In this document: positions 22,433 through 30,635 of the stretch, one piece after another
Layout: the number at the start of each line of letters is the position of its first letter
How positions within the stretch are numbered: position 1 is the first letter of the stretch
Assembly: GCA_035771175.1 (NCBI GenBank)
Contig: CM069594.1
Coordinates: 10,602,620-10,666,619 of the forward strand
Length of the DNA stretch: 64,000 nucleotides
Direction of reading: 5' to 3'
Source of the DNA: Paratinospora sagittata
Taxonomy: Eukaryota > Streptophyta > Magnoliopsida > Ranunculales > Menispermaceae
Notes under the pieces: model-generated
Told to the model about the DNA's origin: nothing
Databases searched by the model: none
What the model saw: only the letters and a program-made list of their open reading frames with translations
Translations under genes and position numbers: made by a program

Positions 22433-23216
22433 TTTCACACTGGCAAGGAGAAAATAAAACCAAGATTAAGGAACTGCAGGCAAGTATAATGTTATAGTAT
22501 GCTCAGCAACAATTTCGAGAGTACTGTAATATTAAAATCACCTATTTTTCTAAGTAGAGTGTAAAGTTGTTGTTGAGGAATCAAAGAATCTTATATATCT
22601 CGTATGTGTGGCCATGGTGTAAAAACAAACAAGGTTAGAATGTTTATATAATAAGTACAAAATTGTGCAAGTATTTCAAAAGATTTGGTTTTGGTCTTTG
22701 TGAACATACATATATTTCATTGAAAATCCATACGAGTCATAAGAATTCTAAGATTTGCCTCGGTAAATAGCCTGAGCTAACGTTCTATCGCAATCTTATG
22801 CATTTAGACGCTTACTCTTAGTCTTTTCGATTATTATCCAAGTTCATGTGTCCCATACCACATGAATTTAGTAATAAGGGTGTCAACCAAGTTAAGTTGT
22901 ATGAACACGGTTTCTAAAAACATTGGCTGAATAGAAGTTCACTAAGAGTATCGTCCAAATTGACTCGTGCCATACCGTGTAAACTTAGTGATAATATTAG
23001 TAATGCAACTTTCTCCAAATGTTTCTTTTCACACAAGGTCATGGGTTTTCTTACTTCCACATTTTATTTAGTATCCTCCAATTTTGTTGTGTCCCATACC
23101 ACTCCAAAGTTAGTGATACAAAAGAAAAAATGGTTGTAAGTCGGCCCACCAAAGATAGTCTTTAAACAAAACAATTTCATTCATATATATCAAAGAAAAG
23201 TTTCCAATGCCAGTAA
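22433..23216. other. E2 spacer between ORF1 and gag
   Basis: About 780 bp without a credible ORF, closely similar to the E1 spacer. I see no other gene or recognisable control site. Confidence 0.6.
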
Positions 23217-24797
23217 TTAATTTTGACTTTCGTGTCTACTACCGCTCCTTCGAGATCTACTGCTACGTAGAGAACGACTACTAACAGAAGGCTGAGAGTT
23301 TGCATGCTCTGCGTCGGAGTTGTGCAAACGAGTTAATATATGAGTGTGGCTCTCTTTCAGTGCAGCAATATTGGATGCCATTTCATCTAACCGTTCAAGT
23401 AGGTTAGTCGGTTGTCCCATTGGTGGTTGATGGGTCGTTTGTCCCGTAGGAGAAAGGTAGGCCATAGACATTAGGGGAAAGTATGGGTTCATAGGTGGAA
23501 GGTAGTTGTTTTGATTGTGCGGGGATCCCCTAACTGGAACCCCATGGATATTTGGATTTGTTTGTGGTGAAAAAGTTTGAAACAATGGGCTTATCAGGAT
23601 GTTTTGTCCTCCAAGATTTGGTGACGGCCAATAGTGTTGTTGTTGGTTCATAACAACTTGTGGAACTGGTTGATACTGTACCGTAGGAGTTGGAAGTCGT
23701 TGGTACGAAGTGGTGCCTGGAGTGGGCACATTCCACGTTGGTGGATTTGCTTGCGTACCTTGGCTATCATGACTTTGTGTAGGTTGATTTAGTGTGCCAT
23801 ATAATTCTTCGTCAGTGAATGGTTGATCGGTTGGATCACTATTCAGGGCTGGGTCTGATGTAGGATTTGGGTGTGAATCATTATTTGGCCCTTCTTGGAC
23901 GGGCATCTTGCGTCGACTTTTGCGAAGGCAACGCCCATGCTTGTCTCTCAATCTTTCGACATTTCTTATTGTCGTGCCGAATACCTCTTCGTCAGTTACC
24001 CCTCCACTTGCGCCATATGTCTTGAAGATAGAGGATGTTGTAACTGGTTCAGTGATGAGCTTTGACGTTCCATCGAAAGTGGTGACGTTTGCCTCGTATA
24101 GTATCCTCATAATCAAGACTCCATAGCCGAGGAATTCTTTTCTTAAAGGGTGTTGTATCACCCTCAACATTTGTTGGATAATAATGTGAGGTAGGGAGAC
24201 CGTAATTTTTTTCTCTATGCAGTATAACATAAGAAGTTGAGCCCTTGACATAGTGCCTCTAGTCCCCCTTTCTGGCAAGATGTTGCCGTATACAATCTTT
24301 CCGAGGCCGGCAAGAGATGGCTTAAGATGATTGTTTGGGAGGTTGGTGTATGTTGATTGAGTGTATGGCTTTTTGGCGAGGGAATTAAACAATTGTTCAT
24401 TAGATTCTGCGATCTCTGCAACTGTCTGGGGTTCATGTGGATCAATAATCCGCTCCTCAATCGGAATCTCCAAAAGTCGAGCAATAAGTTCGACGTTGAT
24501 AGAAATTTTTATCCCCATAACTGTTGTCTCCAATACAGGGCTGATTCCCTCTTCTGGAAGTCCTACGTAATTCATGGCTTCGTAGAAGGATCTGACCAAG
24601 TTGTAAGAGACTTGTCCCTCGACTTTGGTTATATTTAACCAATCCAATGTTGTGAGTTTGTTGTGAAGGATTGGGCAGAGGCGGAGATCTTTATTGTCGA
24701 TGCTCCTCATGGTCATAACCTCTCTTTTGGACAATTCCGTTAGTCTAGTGGGAATTGGTGCCCGGCTAGTGGAAGTTGTTCCTTCCCTTGAGGCCAT
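23217..24797 (-). CDS. E2 ORF1: intact 526-aa putative plant transposon-like protein upstream of gag
   Basis: ATG at 24797 (MASREGTTSTS) starts an unbroken 526-codon frame; a longer open stretch upstream has no ATG. Residues about 25-260 form a globular part with SYNLVRSFYEAMNYVG, ISPVLETTVMGIKISINVE, LARLLEIPIEE-like text and LLMLYCIEKKI. The pattern resembles the 'putative plant transposon protein' domain (Transposase_32 type) often found in plant repeats (moderate confidence). Residues about 290-450 are Pro/Gln/Asn-rich, 465-490 look like an amphipathic helix or coiled coil (LLERLDEMASNIAAL), and the tail is Ser/Arg-rich. A splice-acceptor-like TTTTCCTTTCAG ends 7 nt before the ATG. It is intact while gag-pol in the same element is dead. 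Its role is unknown. Confidence 0.75.
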   Translation of the reverse strand: MASREGTTSTSRAPIPTRLTELSKREVMTMRSIDNKDLRLCPILHNKLTTLDWLNITKVEGQVSYNLVRSFYEAMNYVGLPEEGISPVLETTVMGIKISINVELIARLLEIPIEERIIDPHEPQTVAEIAESNEQLFNSLAKKPYTQSTYTNLPNNHLKPSLAGLGKIVYGNILPERGTRGTMSRAQLLMLYCIEKKITVSLPHIIIQQMLRVIQHPLRKEFLGYGVLIMRILYEANVTTFDGTSKLITEPVTTSSIFKTYGASGGVTDEEVFGTTIRNVERLRDKHGRCLRKSRRKMPVQEGPNNDSHPNPTSDPALNSDPTDQPFTDEELYGTLNQPTQSHDSQGTQANPPTWNVPTPGTTSYQRLPTPTVQYQPVPQVVMNQQQHYWPSPNLGGQNILISPLFQTFSPQTNPNIHGVPVRGSPHNQNNYLPPMNPYFPLMSMAYLSPTGQTTHQPPMGQPTNLLERLDEMASNIAALKESHTHILTRLHNSDAEHANSQPSVSSRSLRSSRSRRSGSRHESQN

Positions 24798-25612
24798 TCT
24801 TTTGCTGAAAGGAAAATAAATTTGTGTGAAAGACAAAATATATTCCTAATATTTTTAAGATTTATGCCTTGTCTGCTTGACATTATTTTCGAGTTTTCTT
24901 TTGATGTTTATGCCATCATGAAATTTTATTCATTAGTGATTTGATGTATATATGTCGTATTCACATATGAATGTATAGACATATTTAATCATAACTATAT
25001 ATATAGTTTCCCAAAATCAACTATTTGAAATATGTATATATGTCGTATTCACATATGAATGTATAAACATATTTAATCATAACTAAATATATAGTTTCCA
25101 AAAATCAACTATTTGAAATATTTGAAATTAAACTATATAAAAAACATATATAGTTGTTTTTAATCCAAATCTTAACTATATATAATTCATATATATATAG
25201 TTCTAGAAATATCAAATAAATTTTTTCAATTTTTTTTTTTTTTTCGAAAAAAAAAAAAAATTTGAAATTTTTTTCAAAAATTTTTGAAATTTCAAAAATT
25301 TCGAATTTTTTTTTTTTTTTTTTTCAAAATTTTTTTTTTTTTTCGAATTTTTTTTTTTTTTAAATATATACACTAAGGTATATAGATACATATATTCAAT
25401 CATAACTACACATATAGTTTCTAATAAATCATGACTATATGTATATTTAAATCAAACTATATAAAAATCATATAGTTTTCTAGATATATATATTTAATAC
25501 AAATCTCAACTATATATAATTGACATATGTATATATAGTTCTAGAGATATATATATCTAATAAAATTTTTCTTTCCCTAATTTGGTAGACTTGGGCGGGC
25601 CGTGGACCGTAC
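24798..25612. repeat. E2 AT-rich leader
   Basis: AT-rich region between PBS and ORF1, homologous to the E1 leader but rearranged. A unit of about 83 bp containing TGTCGTATTCACATATGAAT occurs twice in a row (about 24953-25100). The TTCTAGA(A/G)AT end unit occurs near 25199 and 25539. A homopolymer-rich patch separates them. There is no coding potential; it is a candidate leader intron or packaging region (inference). Confidence 0.75.
25219..25372. repeat. A/T homopolymer low-complexity patch in E2 leader
   Basis: About 150 bp made almost only of T and A runs with scattered TTCGAA and TTTCAAAAATTTTTG pieces. It is absent from the E1 leader. It could be replication slippage or a consensus/assembly weak spot. 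Confidence 0.8.
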
Positions 25613-25624
25613 GCTCTGATACCA
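25613..25624 (-). other. E2 primer-binding site (tRNA-iMet type)
   Basis: The minus strand reads TGGTATCAGAGC, a perfect 12-base match to the usual plant initiator-Met PBS, separated from the LTR by 5 bases (TTTAA). Confidence 0.93.
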
Positions 25625-25629
25625 TTAAA

Positions 25630-27051
25630 TGTCACACTCCGCCCGGACGCGCCTAAACCGGCGGTACACTCACGGACGGGGCGCGCATTTGGAACAATTA
25701 CAATGGTAACAACAGAGTGCGCAGCGGAAATACGGTACACGCCGTACAAATATGATTTCATTTAATTCAGAATACTTTTGTACATAAAATGGTCAAGGGA
25801 ACATACTCCCAAAATCCCCAATGAATTATACAATGGGTACAAAATGTGGGCCCCATAACCTGCACCCAGTCCACCCTAATTTCCTGTGAAAGATTTGATA
25901 ATAATGGAGTGAGCTTAACGCGCTCAGTGGGTAAATAGTGCATGAGTATAACAATTAATAAAGCATACTTCAATATCAAATATCTTAAATACACATATGA
26001 GCATCATAATCAATCAATATGTATGTATGCATGACACCGTCTCGTAATGGTTTGATGAACGTACATCGCCTGAATTCACGTACAGGAACGATGCTCTGAA
26101 TTCACGTACTGATGTCCCTCCCCGGGTGTAGCCGGGTTCTCATGTACGTCCCTCTCCAGAGAAATATAATGAATAGCGAGCAATGCTCCTAACTATTCTA
26201 TGAGTCATAAACCATATACGTCCCTAGGTGGTGATATGTATGATGCCAATGCATGAACTGGTCTAGTCTTTTGGTCTGGTCTTTTCTTTGACATTTAGAC
26301 TGACTTTGGAAACGTTTGGTGATCCTTATCAAGGTCAGTATCACGCCAAAATAGGACATTCAGTATTACTATATAAGCTGATAGCTTTCAATAAGACCAA
26401 CTAGATCAGTCCCCAGTTGAGAGGTGAGACACAAGGTCTGCTTAAATACCAATCGCCTAGAGCAGCCCGCTGCCTCCCGTTTACTATTTAAAGTTACTGA
26501 GGACAAGACCGAGTCTAGTTGAGTCAAATCGACTACAAATCCGGCATTATAACAGTGCAATACATGAATTCCAAATATACAGGCATAAGTGCGGCAGTAT
26601 AAACAGTATATGACATAATGCAGTGTAAATGAATAGTGACATAATAATAATTAAATGTAAACTTTATTAAAAGTTATGAAACACGCAAACCTATGTTTCA
26701 TTCTCCACCTTCAGATAAACTTCTTCTTTCAGATCTGGCGCTTTCCTCCGGACAGAACTTCGTTGCACCGCTTTCAGATCTAGGGCTTTCCTCCGAACAG
26801 AACTTTGTTGCACCGCACCGAGAGTCTCGGACAGAGAGTCTCAAAAACTTAGAATGCGTGGAAAGGAGAAGAAATTCACAAGAGAAGGTGATTTGGTGTG
26901 CCGAATGAGAAATGAGGAGGTTTCTTATATAGAGATTTTTGTAACTGAACGTTCTGTCATGCGCCTGAACGTTCTGTCATGCGCCTGAACGTTCGGGCGT
27001 TGCCCAAATAGTAAATTTTTTTTTTTTTTTTGTGAAATACATGGTATTACA
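25630..27051 (-). mobile_element. E2 5' LTR (1422 bp)
   Basis: Starts TGTCACACTCC and ends GGTATTACA on the plus strand. U3 has only three GAACGTTC units (about 26943-26999) against 18 in the 3' LTR. The TATA box is on the minus strand at 26925-26931. Near 26725-26820 a segment of about 50 bp beginning CTTTCAGATCT and ending GTTGCACCG is duplicated in tandem; the 3' LTR has one copy. Confidence 0.93.
26925..26931 (-). promoter_or_regulatory. TATA box of the E2 5' LTR
   Basis: The minus strand reads CTATATAAGAAACC just downstream of the U3 GAACGTTC units. As the promoter of the 5' LTR it would drive the whole E2 transcript. Confidence 0.65.
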
Positions 27052-27878
27052 AATCTGATTTCATTTAATTAAGAATATTTTTGTACATAAAATGATCAAG
27101 GGAATAGACTCCCAAAAATCCCCAATGAATAACACAAAGGGTACAAAATGTGGGCCCCATAACCTGCACCCAGTCCACCCTAATTTTCTGTGAGAGATTG
27201 GATAATAATGGAGTGAGCTTAACGCGCTCAGTGGGTAAATAGTTCGTGAGTATAACAATTAATAAATCATACTTCAATATCAAATATCTTAAATACACAT
27301 GTGAGCATCCTAATCAATCAATATGTATGTATGCATGGCACCGTCTCGTAATGGTTTGATGAACGTACATCGCCTGAGTTCACGTGCAGGTGTCTTTCCC
27401 CAGGCGTAGCCAGGTTCTCACTGTACGTCCCTCCTCAGGAACGATGCTCTGGATTCATGTACTGATGTCCCTCTCCTGGCGTAGCTGGGTTCTCATGTAT
27501 GTCCCTCTCGAGAGAAATGTAATGAATAGCGAGCAATGCTCCTAACTATTCTATGAGTCATAAACCATATACGTCCCTAGGTGGTGTTATGTATGATGCC
27601 AATGCATGAACTGGTCTAGTCTACTGGTCTGGTCTTTTCTTGACATTTAGACTGACTTTGGCAACGTCTGGCGTTTTCCCTCGGACAAAACATCGTCGTA
27701 CTGCAGTGAGAGTCTCAAACAGAGAGGCTCAAAAGGCTAAAAACTCAAAATGAGTGAAAAGAGGAGGAAAAATCACAATTTGGAGTGAATTTGGTGTGAA
27801 AAATGAGGAGGAGAGGGTTGGTTTATATAGGGGTTTTGGCCAAATATTTTTTTTTTTTGTAAAATACAGGGTATTACA
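27052..27878 (-). mobile_element. E1 5' LTR, main fragment (right of nested E2)
   Basis: Continues the E1 LTR from AATCTGATTTC to GGGTATTACA at 27878. It carries an internal deletion at about 27670, where CGTCTGG is joined to CGTTTTCCCTCGG; the solo LTR has about 430 bp between these points. U3 lacks most of the GC-rich motifs as well (TTTTGGCC runs straight into the T-run). Satellite starts immediately at 27879, the only original outer edge of E1 still present. Confidence 0.92.
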
Positions 27879-29805
27879 TTAAAACCTTTCGGAAAACATT
27901 TTTTCAAAATGAAATACAATATCGAAGTAATTTTGAAGACATTGCAATTTTCAGAGTCTTACTGCTGAGATTGATCGGGAGGTTACCATACATACCAAAG
28001 ATCAAACTAATGGATTAGACATGAGATATGTCTTCGTTCATCTAGCTTGATCTTTGTAAACTTCGATAACTATTGTTTGATGTGTTGTTGATGATTAGTT
28101 GCAGCTCTCAGAAAACAAACACAGGTGATGTGTTCTCTTACCGAGAACACTTCATATACTTACAGTTTAAAACAATAGATTGCCTATAGAAATCTCAGCA
28201 CTAAAAGGGATAAAATGAAAAACTTGCTAAACAACGATGTTATTTTCAAGACAGTTTGCAATTTTGATTCAGTTCGACGGTTGTTTGGGCAAATGCAAGA
28301 ATCACGACTTTCTTCTATTTAAACACTCTTCGAAAAGCGCCGTCTAACTAGCAAAAATCGTGTGTGTTGTATCTTTGAAAATTAGAGAATGAGTGTTTTG
28401 TAAAATTAGCAGTTACAAGTTAAAGGTCAAGAGAGCACGAAATGATTTGAATTCAAAACATTGTTCAATCTAACGTTGTTTTTGGCGTGCAAGACAATGG
28501 GAATCATCTAGGTGTTCGTAGAGAATATTTCAGTTAAGATAACCTCGAAGAACTGTGTAAGGAATAGAAAAATCGAGCAAGTGGAAGAGCCCACATTTTT
28601 CTCGTTAAAAATATCAGATTGCTGGGGAGGTTTATTTTTGAAAAATTAATATTATGACACTCAAGAACCATTCCATTGACTCAAAACACTTTGATATAAG
28701 ATTAAACACTTTTAAATAATTCAAAACTCATTGAAATTATGATTAAAATCTTTCGGAAGACTTTTTTTCAAAATGAAATACTATATCGAAGTGATTTTGA
28801 AGACTATGCAGTTTTCAGAGTTCAAGTGCTGAGATTGATCGGGAGGTTACCCTACACACCAAAGATCAAACTAATGCATTGGGCATGAGATATGTCTTCG
28901 TTCTTCGAGCTTGATCTTTGTAAACTTCGATAGCTATTTTTTGATGTGTTTTTGATGATTAGTTGTAGTTCTCAGAAAAAAAAATACAGGTGATGCGTTC
29001 TCTTACCCAGAACACTTCGTATACTTATAGTTTAAAACAATAGATTTCGTATGGAAATCTCAGCACAAAAGAGATAAAATGAAGAACTTGCTAAATAATG
29101 ATGTTATTTTGATGACAGTTTGCAATTTTGCTGTTGGGTTGTGTCTCATGTTCTCTATTGACAGATAGCTGGCTATAGCAGGTCAATATCTACAAACCCG
29201 AGAGCTCGAGTTTTTGAGACTTTCCGATAGCGTAACATCAAGGCCTATAGCGTGCTATTGCTAATTTACTAAAAATGGAAAGATCACGACAATAACTCTA
29301 TAGCGAGTTATCAAAGGGGATAGCGAGTTGTAGACAATTTTTTAGAAAAAAAAGTTTTATTACTGAACCCTATCAGCGTGCTATCGGCACTGATAGTGCG
29401 CTAGTGCCTTCTGGAAAATTTTGGCAAATTGCTGCATAGCTTTATTTTTGAAAACTTAATATTTTGACACTCAAGAACCATTCCATTGACTCAAAACACT
29501 TTGATATAAGATTAAACACTTTTAAAGAATTAAAAACTCATTGAAATTATAATGAAAACCTTTCGGAAAATATTTTTTCAAAATAAAATACTATATCGAA
29601 GTGATTTTGAAGACTTTGCAATTTTCAGAGTTTTAGTGCTGAGATTGATCGGGAGGTTACCCTACACACCAAAGATCAAACTAATGCAATAGACATGAGA
29701 TATGTCTTCGTTCTTCGAGCTTGATCTTTGTAAACTTCGATAGCTATTGTTTGATGGGTTGTTGATGATTAGTTGTAGCCGTCAAAAAAAAAAAATACAG
29801 GTGAT

Positions 29806-29826
29806 GTGTTCTCTTACCGAGAACAC
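29806..29826. other. Conserved perfect hairpin in the satellite monomer (type example)
   Basis: Arms GTGTTCTC and GAGAACAC around the 5-base loop TTACC. It is present at every phase mark listed for the satellite blocks. Changes are frequent in the loop (TTAAC, TTATC, TTAGC, TTACA, TTACT), and the arms are kept in most copies. A second small inverted repeat, AGACAT/ATGTCT with 5 bases between, lies about 110-120 bp upstream in most monomers. Confidence 0.85.
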
Positions 29827-30413
29827 TTCATATACTTACAGTTTAAAACAATAGATTGCCTATGGAAATCTCAGCACAAAAGGGATAAAATGAAGAACTT
29901 GCCAAATAATGATGTCATTCTCAAGACAGTTTTCAATTTTGATTCAGTTCGAAGGTTGTTTGGGAAAATGCAAGAAGTGAAGACTTTCTTCTATATAAAC
30001 ACTCTTCGGAAAGCTCAGTCTAACTTGCAAAAATTGTGTGTGTTGTATCTTTGAAAATTAGAGATTGAGTGTTTTGTAAAATAAGCAGTTGCAAGTTAAA
30101 CGGCAAGAGAGTACGAAATGACTTGTAATCAAAACATTGTTTAATCTAAAGTTGTTTTGGGTGTGCGAGACAATGGGAATCATCTAGGTGTTAGTAGATA
30201 ATATTTCAGTTAAGATAACCTCGAAAAATTGTGTAAGGAATAGAAAAATCGAGCAAGTGGAAGTGCCCACATTTTTCTCATTAGAAATATCAAATTCTTG
30301 TCTCAGACGTGGATAACGTGCTATTGGGTTGTGTATCATGTTCTCTATTGACAGATAGCAGGATATAGCAGGTCGATATCTACAATCCCGAGAGCTTGAG
30401 TTGTTCAGACTTT

Positions 30414-30635
30414 CCGATAGCGTGTTATCAAGGCCTACAGCGCGCTATTGCCCATTTTACTAAAAATGGAAAGATCACGACAACAACTCCATAGCGAGTT
30501 ATCAAAGGGGATAACGCGCCGTAGACAATTTTTTAGAAAAAAAATGTTTTATTATTGAACCCTATCAGCGTGCTATCAACACTGATAGCGCGCTAGTGCC
30601 TTCTGAAAAATTTTGGCAAATTGCTGCATAGCTTT
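30414..30635 (+). repeat. Three 74-bp sub-repeats with paired AGCG palindromes (type example)
   Basis: In this monomer the AGCG cores of the first palindrome fall at 30419, 30493 and 30567, and those of the second at 30439, 30513 (as AACG) and 30587. That is an exact 74-bp period with 20 bp between partners. The shared pattern is ATAGCG.G.TATCAA, then ATAGCGCGCTA, then an A/T-rich tail. The first monomer shows the same at 374/448/523 and 394/468/543. The second core can be the perfect 12-bp palindrome ATAGCGCGCTAT. Confidence 0.85.

Larger units (their letters stand above)
15865..27051 (-). mobile_element. E2: near-complete chromovirus nested in E1 5' LTR
   Basis: An element of about 11.2 kb with both LTRs, PBS, PPT, and TSD. 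Order on the minus strand: LTR (27051-25630), PBS, AT-rich leader, intact ORF1 (24797-23217), spacer, gag-pol (22432-17717, broken), short ORF3 (17619-17512), PPT, LTR (17477-15865). It inserted after E1 because it splits an E1 LTR. Its two LTRs differ in structure (1422 against 1613 bp), mainly in the U3 repeat array, so much rearrangement followed insertion. Lineage as for E1. Confidence 0.95.
7387..27878 (-). mobile_element. E1: defective Ty3/gypsy chromovirus, split by nested E2
   Basis: Read on the minus strand: 5' LTR (27878-27052 plus 15864-15740), PBS, AT-rich leader, ORF1 remnant, spacer, gag-pol, ORF3 remnant, PPT, and a 3' LTR cut down to 169 bp. Element E2 occupies 15865-27051 inside the 5' LTR. 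The C-terminal chromodomain after an integrase with a GPF-type module, and integrase located after RNase H, place it in Ty3/gypsy chromoviruses, best fitting the plant Del/Tekay group (family knowledge). All frames carry stops or shifts. The right edge abuts satellite cleanly; the left edge is a deletion junction, so no TSD remains. Confidence 0.93.
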
